DNA of 64,000 nt from Thauera sp. (GCA_024235615.1 JACKMB010000003.1:248001-312000), one strand, 5' to 3'. Positions 1 through 8,854 are shown, counted from the stretch's first letter. Notes: generated by a model from the sequence alone, not told the origin. Numbers and translations are program-made.

Positions 1-869
1 TTCATCTCGATGAAGTAGAACTCGCCGTTCTCGAACAGGAACTCGAAGGTGCCGGCGCCGCGATAGCCGATCTTGCGGCAGGCCTCGGCGCAACGTTCGC
101 CGACCTTGGCGATCGCCTTGCGGTCGATGCCGGGAGCGGGCGCCTCCTCGATCACCTTCTGGTGGCGACGCTGCATCGAGCAGTCGCGTTCGCCAAGATA
201 GACCGCGTTGCCGTGCTGGTCGGCGAGTACCTGGATCTCGACGTGGCGCGGGTTCTCGAGGAACTTCTCCATGTACACCACCGGGTTGCCGAAGGCCGCT
301 TGGGCCTCGGCGCGGGTGGTGGTCACGGCGTTGAGCAGCGCAGCCTCGGTGTGCACCACGCGCATGCCGCGTCCGCCGCCGCCGCCGGCGGCCTTGATGA
401 TCACCGGGTAGCCGACCGCGCGCGCGACCTTGACGATCTCCTTCGGGTCCTCGGGCAGCGCGCCCTCCGAGCCCGGTACGCAGGGGACGCCGGCGGCCTT
501 CATGGCGTCCTTGGCGGAGACCTTGTCGCCCATCAGGCGGATGGTCTCGGGGCGCGGGCCGATGAAGACGAAGCCGGACTGCTCGACGCGCTCGCCGAAG
601 TCGGCGTTCTCGGAGAGGAATCCGTAGCCGGGGTGGATGGCCTCGGCGTCGGTGACTTCGGCGGCGGAGATGATGGCCGGCACGTTGAGGTAGCTCTGCG
701 CCGAGGGCGGCGGGCCGATGCAGACCGACTCGTCGGCCAGGCGCACGTACTTGGCGTGGGTGTCGGCCTCGGAGTGCACCGCGACGGTCTTGATGCCGAG
801 CTCGCGGCAGGCGCGCAGGATGCGCAGGGCGATTTCCCCGCGGTTGGCGATGAGGATCTTCTCGAACAT
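1..869 (-). CDS. accC: Acetyl-CoA carboxylase, biotin carboxylase subunit (3' end outside window)
   Basis: Biotin carboxylase carries out ATP-dependent carboxylation of the biotin on AccB, the first half-reaction of malonyl-CoA formation for fatty acid synthesis. The 289 visible residues begin [16 protein letters not shown], the standard start of the family, and carry the glycine-rich ATP-grasp loop [11 protein letters not shown] (about 159-169). The window cuts the gene at FYFIEMN, just at the metal-binding glutamate region, so about 160 C-terminal residues are missing. The start ATG lies 7 bases after the accB stop, so the two are one operon with accB first. Function is certain from the motifs; only the end is unseen. 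Confidence 0.97.
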   Translation of the reverse strand, partial: MFEKILIANRGEIALRILRACRELGIKTVAVHSEADTHAKYVRLADESVCIGPPPSAQSYLNVPAIISAAEVTDAEAIHPGYGFLSENADFGERVEQSGFVFIGPRPETIRLMGDKVSAKDAMKAAGVPCVPGSEGALPEDPKEIVKVARAVGYPVIIKAAGGGGGRGMRVVHTEAALLNAVTTTRAEAQAAFGNPVVYMEKFLENPRHVEIQVLADQHGNAVYLGERDCSMQRRHQKVIEEAPAPGIDRKAIAKVGERCAEACRKIGYRGAGTFEFLFENGEFYFIEM

Positions 870-876
870 GGCGGCC

Positions 877-1326
<450 letters not shown>

Positions 1327-1770
1327 GGTGTTCTCCGGACGGGACCGCGTTCGCCACGGCGGGCGCTGCGGTCGGGAAGATTCAGTGTTCGGGTTTCGTA
1401 CACACGCCGAAACCGCCGCGCTCGCGCGGCGGGCGGGGGAAACGGTTCGTGCTGGGGAGCTGGTTCGCGGACACACTCCGCCGCCGCGGCTCGCCCAAGC
1501 GTGCGGAGTGCAGGCGAGACGCCTCGTGAAGCACCGCCCCGCCATTCCGAAGAGATGGGCCGTCTTCTCCGTGAGGAGGAGTGGGCGAGCATTTTGAGTG
1601 CTTCATGGATGCAAGTTTGCCGCAAATCGCTGCAAATTGTCCACATTGGGGTGTGGCCTCGAGCCGCCGGGCAGGCGGGTGTGGCGCGGTGGCGTGCGCG
1701 GATTCTGCGCTCGCGCGGCGCCCGCCGCAAGCCGGTCGAGGTTGTGCGGTCGCTGTGGCCGGGCGCGCGC
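1327..1770. other. Intergenic accBC leader, no gene seen
   Basis: This 444-base stretch lies between accB and the downstream end of the neighbouring minus-strand gene. Open frames here have no recognisable family content. The segment around 1592-1660 is clearly more A+T rich than its surroundings and is the likeliest place for the accBC promoter, read leftwards. I could not fix convincing -35/-10 boxes. The long leader would suit transcriptional control of accBC, but no structure is obvious. Confidence 0.4.
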
Positions 1771-2391
1771 TCAAGGCACGGATGGGTGTGGAGCGATGGT
1801 GCTTTCCGCTGCGGCGACGAGCGCCTCGACCTGGGCGAGGCGGGCGCGCTCCTGGCCGCGGCGCGGGCTGCGCTCGGCTGCGGAAGGGTAGATCGACACC
1901 TTCACCGGCACATCGTCCCAATCGAAGCCGAGGATGGCCTCGGGGGTGTGCGGCGCGGGGCGGCGCGGCTCGCGGTGTTCGTAGGCGAAGTCCTGGTTGA
2001 GGAAGAAGATCTCGACGTCCTTGGCGCTCTCCGGGAAGAGCTCGATCTCGAGCTCGGAGTAGCGCCCGGCGGTGCCATCGAGGGCGCCGCCGGTGAGGTA
2101 GGGGCGAAAATCGGCGAGCAGGCGCATGACCTCGACGGCCGCGCTGCGCATCTCGAGCAGGCGCTGCGGCTGCTCCTCGTCCTGGTAGATCGCCAGCCAG
2201 GCGCGCAGCTCGGCCTCGATCTCGGTGTTGTTGGGCAGGGCGTCGGCTTCGGTGGCGCCGAGCTGTTTCGCCGCCTTGCGCTTGGCGAAGCCGAAGTCGC
2301 TGATGCCATCCTCGGCCATCATGCGCGCGGCGAGCGCGGCAATTTCGCGCCGCAGGCCGCCGCTGCGGGAAACGTGGGCGTGTGAGGGCAT
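1771..2391 (-). CDS. Conserved hypothetical protein, nucleotidyltransferase-like
   Basis: A 206-residue soluble protein of unknown function, divergent from mpl. From memory it belongs to a beta/gammaproteobacterial family sometimes loosely labelled nucleotidyltransferase or, through gene neighbourhood, UDP-N-acetylmuramate ligase. The central part (about 95-130) reads RPYLTGGALDGTAGRYSELEIELF followed by DVEIFFLN (split here for length); the GxxxGTAxxxS pattern plus an acidic strand resembles a MNT/Pol-beta-like fold, although the canonical GS and DxD are not clear. The N-terminus is helical (REIAALAARMMAEDG). No membrane segment or signal peptide. It is probably a degenerate nucleotidyltransferase; substrate unknown. 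Confidence 0.75.
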   Translation of the reverse strand: MPSHAHVSRSGGLRREIAALAARMMAEDGISDFGFAKRKAAKQLGATEADALPNNTEIEAELRAWLAIYQDEEQPQRLLEMRSAAVEVMRLLADFRPYLTGGALDGTAGRYSELEIELFPESAKDVEIFFLNQDFAYEHREPRRPAPHTPEAILGFDWDDVPVKVSIYPSAAERSPRRGQERARLAQVEALVAAAESTIAPHPSVP

Positions 2392-2475
2392 GGTGGGCCT
2401 CGGGTAGAATGCGCGCCCATTGTAATACAGCCCCGGTTGCGGCCGGATGAAGGCTTAGCGGAGCGCGAAATCCCC

Positions 2476-3822
2476 ATGCACATCCATATCCTCGGCATCT
2501 GCGGCACCTTCATGGGCGGCGTTGCGCTGCTCGCGCGCGCAGCCGGCCATACCGTGACCGGCTGCGACGCCAACGTGTATCCGCCGATGAGCACCCAGCT
2601 CGAGGAGCAGGGCATCGGGCTGATCGAAGGCTACGACAGCAGCCAGCTCGACCTGGAGCCCGACGTGTACGTGGTCGGCAACGCGGTGTCGCGCGGCAAC
2701 CCGCTGCTCGAGGCGATTCTCGACCGCGGCCTGCCGTATGTCTCCGGGCCGCAGTGGCTGGCCGAGCATGTGCTCGCCGGGCGCTGGGTGCTGGCGGTGG
2801 CCGGCACCCACGGCAAGACCACGACGACCTCGCTACTCGCCTGGATACTGGAAGACGCCGGGCTGTCGCCCTCCTTCCTGGTCGGCGGCGTGCCGCAGAA
2901 CTTCGGCGTGTCGGCGCGTCTGACCGAGTCGCCCTTCTTCGTGATCGAGGCCGACGAGTACGACACCGCCTTCTGCGACAAGCGCTCGAAGTTCGTGCAT
3001 TACCGGCCGCGCACGGCGATCCTCAACAATCTCGAGTTCGACCACGCCGACATCTTTGCCGACCTCGGCGCGATCGAGACCCAGTTCCACCACCTGGTGC
3101 GCACGATCCCCGCGAGCGGTCGCATCGTCGCCAACGCGCACGAGGACAGCCTGCGGCGCGTGATCGAGCGCGGCTGCTGGTCGGAGCTGGAGTGGTTCGG
3201 CGGCGATGGACGGTGGGCGGTGGCGACCGGGGCGGACGAGGTCGAGGCGGTCTTCCGCCTCGACGGCGTGGAGCAGGGCCGCGTGCGCATGCCGCTCGCC
3301 GGCAGCCATAACCGCGACAACGCGCTCGCCGCGATCGCCGCCGCACGCCACGTCGGCGTCACGCCGGCACAGGCGATCGCCAGCCTCGGACGCTTCGCCG
3401 GCATCAAGCGTCGGCTGGAGCTGCGCGGCACGGTGCGCGGGGTGCGCGTCTACGACGACTTCGCCCACCATCCGACCGCGATTGCGCTCACCGTCGGCGG
3501 CCTGCGCCGGCGCGAGCCGCAGGGCCGCATCCTGGCGGTGCTCGAGCCGCGCTCGAATACGATGAAGCTGGGAGTGATGAAGGCGCAGCTGCCGGCCAGC
3601 CTCGCCGAGGCCGACCTGGTGTTCTGCCATGCGCACGGGCTGGGCTGGGATGCCGCCGAGGCCCTCGCGCCGCTGGGCGCGCGCGCGCGCAGCTACGATC
3701 GCCTCGATGCGTTGGTCGCGGACGTGGTCGCGGCGGCACGGCCAGGCGACCACGTGCTGGTGATGAGCAACGGCGGCTTCGGCGGCGTGCACCAGAAGCT
3801 GCTCGACGCGCTCGGCACTTAG
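2476..3822 (+). CDS. mpl: UDP-N-acetylmuramate:L-Ala-gamma-D-Glu-meso-DAP ligase
   Basis: Mpl ligates the recycled murein tripeptide to UDP-MurNAc, letting the cell reuse wall peptides. The product (448 residues from this start) has the MurC-like N-terminal Rossmann motif HILGICGTFMGG (4-15), the ATP P-loop [10 protein letters not shown] (109-118), the central EADEYDTAFCDKRSKF stretch and the DDFAHHPTA motif typical of Mpl. I chose ATG 2476 because the family starts MHIHILGICGT; an in-frame ATG at 2437 would add 13 unmatched residues. TAGAAT at 2405-2410 could be its -10 box. Monocistronic, facing the dolP group. Confidence 0.96.
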   Translation: MHIHILGICGTFMGGVALLARAAGHTVTGCDANVYPPMSTQLEEQGIGLIEGYDSSQLDLEPDVYVVGNAVSRGNPLLEAILDRGLPYVSGPQWLAEHVLAGRWVLAVAGTHGKTTTTSLLAWILEDAGLSPSFLVGGVPQNFGVSARLTESPFFVIEADEYDTAFCDKRSKFVHYRPRTAILNNLEFDHADIFADLGAIETQFHHLVRTIPASGRIVANAHEDSLRRVIERGCWSELEWFGGDGRWAVATGADEVEAVFRLDGVEQGRVRMPLAGSHNRDNALAAIAAARHVGVTPAQAIASLGRFAGIKRRLELRGTVRGVRVYDDFAHHPTAIALTVGGLRRREPQGRILAVLEPRSNTMKLGVMKAQLPASLAEADLVFCHAHGLGWDAAEALAPLGARARSYDRLDALVADVVAAARPGDHVLVMSNGGFGGVHQKLLDALGT

Positions 3823-3883
3823 GAGGTGCCGCTGGCGGCGCCTTCGTGGGGAGGCGGCCGCCTGCGATGCCCGCCGCCGTCGC

Positions 3884-4543
3884 TCAGTTGCGCCGTGCGC
3901 CGGTCGGGTTGTCGAGCCGGCGTGCTTCCTCGTCGCTGATGTACTCGAACACCCGCACCACCTTGCGCACGCCCTGGCTGGTGCGCGCCACCTCGGCGGC
4001 AGCGTCAGCCTCGCTGCGGGTGACGATGCCGAGCAGGAAGACGACGTTGGCCTCGGTCACCACCTTGATGTTGTGGGCAGAGACGGTTCCGGCGTCGATC
4101 ATGCGCGCCTTCACGTTGGAGGTGATCAAGGTGTCGTTGCCGCGCGCGGTGAGATTGGAGTTGGGGGCGATCGCCACCTCGTTCACCACGCCGCGCACGT
4201 GCTCGACACCGGCGACGATGCCGTCGAGCTGGCCGCGCACGGTCTCGTTGGGCGCCTCGCCGGTGAGCAGGACGTTGCGGTTGTAGGACGTGACGTTGAC
4301 ATGCACGCTGTCGCCCAGGCGCTCGCGGATGCGTGCAGAAACCTTCCACTCGATGCCTTCGTCCTCGACGTAGGTGCCGCTGGTGCGGCGGTCCGAGACC
4401 ATCGCCGCGCCGGCGCCGACGCCGGTGGCGACGACCGGGAAGCAGCCCTGCAGCAGCGGCAGCGCGATGGCCGCGGAAAGGCCCAGGAGGAGGGCACGCC
4501 GGCTGGACTTCGCCGGTCTGTCGCGGTGTTGGGGTTGGTTCAT
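3884..4543 (-). CDS. dolP: BON-domain outer-membrane lipoprotein (DolP/YraP-like)
   Basis: A 219-residue lipoprotein with two BON domains (about 68-130 and 145-200), the DolP/YraP architecture linked to outer-membrane integrity. The N-terminus has a signal segment ending in LLQGC, with Cys34 the predicted lipidated residue. The C-terminus GVRKVVRVFEYI is the usual end of the second BON domain. The start ATG at 4543 shares a base with the diaA stop (TGATG), so translation is coupled. The order yraN-diaA-dolP is as in Escherichia coli, which supports the assignment; the E. coli neighbour lpoA is missing here. Confidence 0.88.
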   Translation of the reverse strand: MNQPQHRDRPAKSSRRALLLGLSAAIALPLLQGCFPVVATGVGAGAAMVSDRRTSGTYVEDEGIEWKVSARIRERLGDSVHVNVTSYNRNVLLTGEAPNETVRGQLDGIVAGVEHVRGVVNEVAIAPNSNLTARGNDTLITSNVKARMIDAGTVSAHNIKVVTEANVVFLLGIVTRSEADAAAEVARTSQGVRKVVRVFEYISDEEARRLDNPTGARRN

Positions 4544-5136
4544 CAGTCTTCCACTCCGAGTAAGAGGCAGTCGATACCGTCGCACAGGCAGTGCAGGATC
4601 AGCAAGTGGATTTCCCTGATCCGGGCAACCCGCTCGTCCGGTGTGCACAGCAGGATGTCTGCCGGTCCCAGCGTTGCGGCCGTGCTCCCGCCGCCGGCGC
4701 CGGTCAGCGCGATCACGCGCATGTCGCGCTCGTGGGCTGCGCGGATGGCGTCGAGGATTCGCGACGAATCGGGGTTGGCGGACAGGGTGAGCAGGATGTC
4801 GCCGGGCTGGCCGAAGGCGGCGATCTGGCGGGCGAACAAGGCCTGGGTGTCGGGATCTCCGGCGACGGGGGCGAGGCTGGAGCTGTCGGCGCTGAGCGCC
4901 ATCGCGGCGAGCGCCGGGCGCTCGAGCTCGAAGCCGTTCACCAGCTGCGCGGCGAAGCGTCGCGCGTCGCCCGCCGAGCCGCTGCTGCCGCAGACCAGAA
5001 CCTTGCCGCTGTCGAGCAGGCTGGCGGTGATCAGCTCGACCGCGCCGGCGATCGGCGCGGCGAGCAGTTCGAGCGCCTCGAGCGAGGCGCGCATGTTGTC
5101 TTCGAACTGGTGCGAAATGCGGTCGATCAGGTTCAT
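4543..5136 (-). CDS. diaA: SIS-domain protein, DiaA/phosphoheptose isomerase family
   Basis: A 197-residue SIS-domain protein. DiaA in E. coli binds DnaA and helps timely replication initiation; GmhA paralogues isomerise sedoheptulose-7-phosphate. Visible here are MNLIDRISHQFEDNM at the start, the sugar-phosphate loop VCGSSGSAGDARRFAAQLVN, and LTLSANPDSSRILDAIRAA. Position between yraN and dolP favours DiaA over GmhA. I chose ATG 5136 because it gives the conserved N-terminus; an upstream ATG at 5175 adds 13 residues with no support. It overlaps dolP by one base and lies 45 bases after yraN. Confidence 0.85.
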   Translation of the reverse strand: MNLIDRISHQFEDNMRASLEALELLAAPIAGAVELITASLLDSGKVLVCGSSGSAGDARRFAAQLVNGFELERPALAAMALSADSSSLAPVAGDPDTQALFARQIAAFGQPGDILLTLSANPDSSRILDAIRAAHERDMRVIALTGAGGGSTAATLGPADILLCTPDERVARIREIHLLILHCLCDGIDCLLLGVED

Positions 5137-5181
5137 GCGGGATGCGAGATCTGCGGGGGCCGGAGAGTCTAGCACGCGCTC

Positions 5182-5634
5182 TCAGCCGGCATCGAACGCG
5201 CCCGGGAGCCAGGTGACGCGCGCCGGATCGAGAGCGTCGAGCAGCACCGCGTCGAAGCGGCAGGGCGCATCGCGAAAGCGGCGCCCTGCGCCGCCCAGCC
5301 ACCACTGCGCCGCGATCAGCACGCGGCGCTGCTTGGCTGCGGTGATGCTCTCCGCGGCACCGCCGAAGCGACCGTTGCGGCGCAGGCGCACCTCGACGAA
5401 GACGACGTGGCTGCGGTCGAGGCAGACCAGGTCGACCTCGCCGCCGCGGCAGCGCACGTTGCGCGCGATCACGCGCAGGCCGTGCGCGGCGAGGTGCTCT
5501 GCGGCGAGTGCCTCGGCCGCAGCGCCATGCGCTTGCGCCGGCGTCGGGCGCGCGCCGATACTGTCCGCCCCCGCGTGCGCGCCCCTGTCGTCCTCGCCTG
5601 CGCCGCGCGTCCAGCCTCCGGATCTGCCTCCCAT
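5182..5634 (-). CDS. yraN: UPF0102 family protein YraN
   Basis: A 150-residue protein of the YraN/UPF0102 family, predicted to have a Holliday-resolvase-like nuclease fold but without a firm function. Its core shows GAAAEALAAEHL, VIARNVRCRGGEVDLV and VFVEVRLRRNGRFGGA, containing the family's GEIDL/VEVK-type acidic motif pattern. The first 30 residues are low-complexity and Gly-rich, so the true start could be somewhat internal. The chosen ATG at 5634 shares the CATG of 5632-5635 with the start codon of the divergent rsmI gene. It is first of yraN-diaA-dolP. Confidence 0.85.
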   Translation of the reverse strand: MGGRSGGWTRGAGEDDRGAHAGADSIGARPTPAQAHGAAAEALAAEHLAAHGLRVIARNVRCRGGEVDLVCLDRSHVVFVEVRLRRNGRFGGAAESITAAKQRRVLIAAQWWLGGAGRRFRDAPCRFDAVLLDALDPARVTWLPGAFDAG

Positions 5635-6520
5635 GACCACCTCCGCTCCCTTGCCCGATCGCCCACTGTCCAGTACGCCGTCATTGTATGTGGTGGCTAC
5701 GCCGCTCGGAAACCTGCATGACATCACGCTGCGTGCGCTCGCCGTGCTCGCCGCGGTCGATGTGGTGGCCGCCGAGGACACCCGCCACAGCCAGCGCCTG
5801 CTCGATGCGCACGGCATTCGCGCGCGCATGCTGGCGGTACACCAGCACAACGAGCAGGAGGCCGCCGGGGCGATCGTCGCCGAGCTCGCCGCCGGCCGTC
5901 AGGTGGCGCTGGTCACCGACGCCGGTACGCCGGCGGTGTCGGACCCGGGCGCCCGCCTGGTGGCGCGGGTGCGCGCCGCGGGGCATCCGGTGGTGCCGTT
6001 GCCCGGGCCGTGTGCGGCGGTGGCGGCCTTGTCCGTGTCGGGCTTCGCCGAGGGCGGTTTCCGCTTCGTCGGCTTCCTGCCGGCCAAGGGCGGGGCGCGT
6101 GCGGCGGCGCTGCGCGAGCTCGCCGACGAGCGCGCCGCGATGGTGTTCTACGAGGCGCCGCATCGCATCGCCGAGTGCATGGCCGACATGGAGCAGGCCT
6201 TCGGCGGCGTACGCGAGCTGCTGATCGCGCGCGAGATGACCAAGCTCCACGAGCAGATCGTGCGCATGCCGCTCGCGCAGGCTGCGGCCTGGCTCGCCGC
6301 CGACACGAACCGCCTGCGCGGCGAGTTCGTGCTGGTGGTGGAGGGCGCTCCGGCCGGCGAGGCGGTGGATGCGAACGCGCGGCGGGTGCTCGAGCTGCTG
6401 CTCGCAGAGCTGCCGCTCAAGGGCGCGGCGCGGCTCGCCGCCGAGATCACCGGGGCGCCGCGCAAGGCCTTGTACGCGCTCGCGCTCGAGCGCAAGGGCG
6501 GCGATTCGCCGGCGGCGTGA
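5633..6520 (+). CDS. rsmI: 16S rRNA (cytidine(1402)-2'-O)-methyltransferase
   Basis: RsmI methylates the ribose of C1402 in 16S rRNA. The product (295 residues) has LYVVATPLGNLHDITLRAL at about 17-35, AAEDTRHSQRLL, VALVTDAGTPAVSDPGARLV and LPGPCAAVAALSVSGF, the SAM-binding tetrapyrrole-methylase fold of this family. The predicted ATG at 5633 gives 16 residues ahead of the usual family start, and a GTG or TTG near 5681 is an alternative. With the ATG start the gene begins inside the opposite-strand yraN start codon, so its promoter must lie within yraN. Confidence 0.94.
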   Translation: MTTSAPLPDRPLSSTPSLYVVATPLGNLHDITLRALAVLAAVDVVAAEDTRHSQRLLDAHGIRARMLAVHQHNEQEAAGAIVAELAAGRQVALVTDAGTPAVSDPGARLVARVRAAGHPVVPLPGPCAAVAALSVSGFAEGGFRFVGFLPAKGGARAAALRELADERAAMVFYEAPHRIAECMADMEQAFGGVRELLIAREMTKLHEQIVRMPLAQAAAWLAADTNRLRGEFVLVVEGAPAGEAVDANARRVLELLLAELPLKGAARLAAEITGAPRKALYALALERKGGDSPAA

Positions 6521-6562
6521 CGCATGCACGGCCGCGCCGGCCGTGCGCGCCTTCGAAGCGCC

Positions 6563-6568
6563 TATAAT
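6563..6568 (+). promoter_or_regulatory. Candidate -10 box for pyrC
   Basis: A perfect TATAAT 27 bases before the pyrC start, in the 74-base gap after rsmI. No good -35 hexamer is visible at 16-18 bases upstream, so an activator or weak -35 must be assumed. GAGGAA at 6582-6587 is the ribosome binding site. Confidence 0.55.
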
Positions 6569-6594
6569 CGGCGGGTCACACGAGGAACGCCCCG

Positions 6595-7635
6595 ATGCAA
6601 TCGATTACCTTGATCCGCCCCGACGACTGGCATCTGCACGTGCGCGACGACGCTGCGCTCGACGCGGTGGTGCCCCACACCGCAGCCCGCTTCGGCCGGG
6701 CGCTGATCATGCCCAACCTGAAGCCGCCGGTCACCACCACCGCGCAGGCGCTCGCCTACCGCGAGCGCATCCTCGCCGCGGCGCGCGGATCGAGGTTCGA
6801 GCCGCTGATGAGCCTCTACCTCACCGACAACCTGTCGCCGGACGAGATCGACCGCGCCTCCGCGAGCGGGCACATCGTCGCCTGCAAGCTCTACCCCGCG
6901 GGCGCGACCACGAACTCCGACGCCGGGGTCACCGCGATCGACAAGGTCTATCCCGTGCTCGAGCGCATGGAGAAGCTCGGCATGGTGCTGTGCGTGCATG
7001 GCGAGGCCACCGGGGCGGAGGTCGATGTGTTCGACCGCGAGCGCGTCTTCATCGAGCGCACGCTGTCGCCGCTGGTGCGGCGCTTCCCCGGGCTCAAGGT
7101 GGTGTTCGAGCACATCACCACCGCGGAGGCGGCGCAGTTCGTGCGCGCCGCGGGGTCGCACGTCGCCGCCACGGTCACCGCGCACCACCTGCTGCTCAAC
7201 CGCAACGCGATCTTCTCGGGCGGCATCCGCCCGCACCACTACTGCCTGCCGGTCCTCAAGCGCGAGAGCCACCGCGAGGCCCTGGTCGCGGCGGTCACCT
7301 CGGGCAATGCGCGCTTCTTCCTCGGTACCGACTCCGCGCCGCATGCGCGCAGCACCAAGGAGAACGCCTGCGGCTGTGCAGGGTGCTACACCGCGCATGC
7401 GGCCATCGAGCTCTACGCCGAGGTCTTCGACGCCGCCGGCGCGCTCGATCGCCTGGAGGCCTTCGCCAGCCTGAACGGACCGGCCTTCTACGGACTGGCG
7501 CCGAACGCCGACACCATCACGCTGCGGCGCGAGCCCTGGAGCGTGCCGGCGAGCTACCCCTATCTCGGCGAGGATCCGCTGGTGCCGCTGCGCGCCGGCG
7601 AGCAGGTGGGCTGGAAGCTGGTGGGAGGGGCCTGA
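6595..7635 (+). CDS. pyrC: Dihydroorotase (class II)
   Basis: Catalyses cyclisation of carbamoyl-aspartate to dihydroorotate in pyrimidine synthesis. The 346-residue length is that of the E. coli-type short enzyme. The zinc-binding DWHLHVRD motif is at residues 11-18 (His13, His15), the carboxylated lysine is K98 in [10 protein letters not shown], and further metal ligands lie in CVHGEA and [19 protein letters not shown] holds the catalytic aspartate. It starts after a TATAAT box and GAGG ribosome binding site, and is followed one base later by a lipoprotein gene. Confidence 0.97.
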   Translation: MQSITLIRPDDWHLHVRDDAALDAVVPHTAARFGRALIMPNLKPPVTTTAQALAYRERILAAARGSRFEPLMSLYLTDNLSPDEIDRASASGHIVACKLYPAGATTNSDAGVTAIDKVYPVLERMEKLGMVLCVHGEATGAEVDVFDRERVFIERTLSPLVRRFPGLKVVFEHITTAEAAQFVRAAGSHVAATVTAHHLLLNRNAIFSGGIRPHHYCLPVLKRESHREALVAAVTSGNARFFLGTDSAPHARSTKENACGCAGCYTAHAAIELYAEVFDAAGALDRLEAFASLNGPAFYGLAPNADTITLRREPWSVPASYPYLGEDPLVPLRAGEQVGWKLVGGA

Positions 7636-7636
7636 A

Positions 7637-8143
7637 ATGGGTGTGCGCATGCATGAGGCGGGCATCCGGGACGCGGCCGCGCGCGTGGCGACGGCCCGGC
7701 GCGGTGTCCGCTGCGGTGCCGGGGGCGCGCTGCGCCGCGGCCTTGCTGCGGTCGGCCTGCTCGCAGTGCTCGCCGGCTGCGAGAACAGCGCCACCGCGTA
7801 CATGATCGAAGGCAGCCAGCACGCGCTGATCCTGGTGCGCGAGCAGAAGTTCTTCTGGGACGACGAACTGCGCCAGGCCGTGGTGGTGTCGCGCCTGCCC
7901 GCCTGCCAGAAGCGCATCCGCATCCATCCGAGTTCCACGACGCTCGTCGAGATGAAGGTCTATGCCGCCGGCGACGGCCTGTGGGCGCTGCATCAGGGCG
8001 TGCGCTGGTATCTCGCCGGCACCGAGGAGTGCCGCCTGCAGGACTGGGACAACCCGGGCGACCGCCCGCCGGGCGCGCTGCTCGGCAGCTTCGCGCTGAA
8101 GGACGGCGAGCCCGCCTTCGTTGCTGCGCCCGCCGCCAAATAA
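7637..8143 (+). CDS. Small lipoprotein of unknown function downstream of pyrC
   Basis: A 168-residue predicted lipoprotein. After a long Arg/Ala-rich N-terminus comes the hydrophobic stretch LAAVGLLAVLAGC, where Cys48 fits a lipobox (LAGC). The mature part begins ENSATAYMIEGSQHALILVREQKFFWDD and has two further cysteines (in PACQKR and EECRLQD) that could pair in the periplasm. I do not recognise the family firmly. One base separates it from the pyrC stop, so it is cotranscribed. The start may be internal because 35 residues before the hydrophobic core is unusually long for a signal peptide. Confidence 0.7.
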   Translation: MGVRMHEAGIRDAAARVATARRGVRCGAGGALRRGLAAVGLLAVLAGCENSATAYMIEGSQHALILVREQKFFWDDELRQAVVVSRLPACQKRIRIHPSSTTLVEMKVYAAGDGLWALHQGVRWYLAGTEECRLQDWDNPGDRPPGALLGSFALKDGEPAFVAAPAAK

Positions 8144-8169
8144 GCCGGGCGGCGCCCTGCCGGCGCGCG

Positions 8170-8175
8170 TATAAT
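8170..8175 (+). promoter_or_regulatory. -10 box of the RNase P RNA gene
   Basis: Perfect TATAAT 8 bases before the mature 5' end of the RNase P RNA at 8184, exactly where a -10 box should sit. No clear TTGACA-like -35 element is visible; the region upstream is G+C only. Confidence 0.7.
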
Positions 8176-8183
8176 CCGCGCCG

Positions 8184-8561
8184 GAAGTCCGCCAGGCAGT
8201 CGCTGCGCACCTCGTCGTGCGTGGAGGAAAGTCCGGGCCCCGCAGAGCAGGATGCCGGCTAACGGCCGGGCGTCGTGAGGCGACGGAAAGTGCAACAGAG
8301 AACAGACCGCCGATGGCCTTCGCAAGAAGGATCAGGCAAGGGTGAAACGGTGAGGTAAGAGCTCACCGCAGGACTGGCAACAGGACTGGCACGGCAAACC
8401 CCATCCGGGGCAAGGCCAAATAGGGGAGCATCGGCGTGGCTCGCGTCGCTCCCGGGTAGGCTGCTAGAGCGCCACGGCAACGTGGTGCCCAGAGGAATGA
8501 CTGCCCGACGTCTCCGGTTCGCCGGCGGCGTTCGACAGAACCCGGCTTATCGGTGGACTTC
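8184..8561 (+). ncRNA. rnpB: RNase P RNA (class A)
   Basis: The catalytic RNA of RNase P, which removes 5' leaders from tRNA precursors. The terminal P1 helix is visible: GAAGTCCGCC at 8184-8193 pairs with GGTGGACTTC at 8552-8561 (one G-U). The conserved core GAGGAAAGTCCGGGC is at 8224-8238, and ACAGAA, the 3' universal element, is at 8535-8540. Length of about 378 nt is right for a class A RNA. Ends are assigned from the P1 helix and could move by a few bases. Confidence 0.96.
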
Positions 8562-8586
8562 CCACTTCTCCCCTGTTTTTGACCGC

Positions 8587-8612
8587 GAATGCCGCCTCCG
8601 CGCGCGGCATTC
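8587..8612 (+). terminator. Hairpin after rnpB, possible terminator or processing signal
   Basis: GAATGCCGC (8587-8595) and GCGGCATTC (8604-8612) form a perfect 9-bp stem with an 8-base loop. A T-run lies before it at 8575-8580 but none follows, so it is not a textbook intrinsic terminator. It is the first strong structure after the mature RNase P RNA. Confidence 0.4.
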
Positions 8613-8676
8613 AGCAGCGGTCGCCCCCATTCTTAACGAATCCGCCCTCGCAAACGGGCCGGATTGCGCCGGCATT

Positions 8677-8691
8677 CCCACTTTTTCCCAC
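8677..8691 (-). promoter_or_regulatory. Inverted MraZ-box-like element
   Basis: Read on the minus strand this is GTGGG-AAAAA-GTGGG, two perfect half-sites with the 10-base period of a MraZ box, in opposite orientation to the main box 164 bases downstream. A weaker pair (GTGGG at 8561-8565, CAGGG at 8571-8575, minus strand) lies at the rnpB 3' end. Family knowledge says MraZ binds repeats of TGGGN spaced by 5 bases; binding here is inferred. Confidence 0.45.
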
Positions 8692-8854
8692 TGCGCCCTT
8701 TGCGCGGCCCGATTTCGCGTGCCGCGCGAACGTCCGTGCGCATCTCCCTTGATTTTTCAGGATTTCTCCACGTCTTGGCGTGGCGCGGTAAGTCATTGTG
8801 CAACAAAGGGATTCCGTTTCTGCAACCTTGACCCGGCATGGCCTTTCCACTAAA

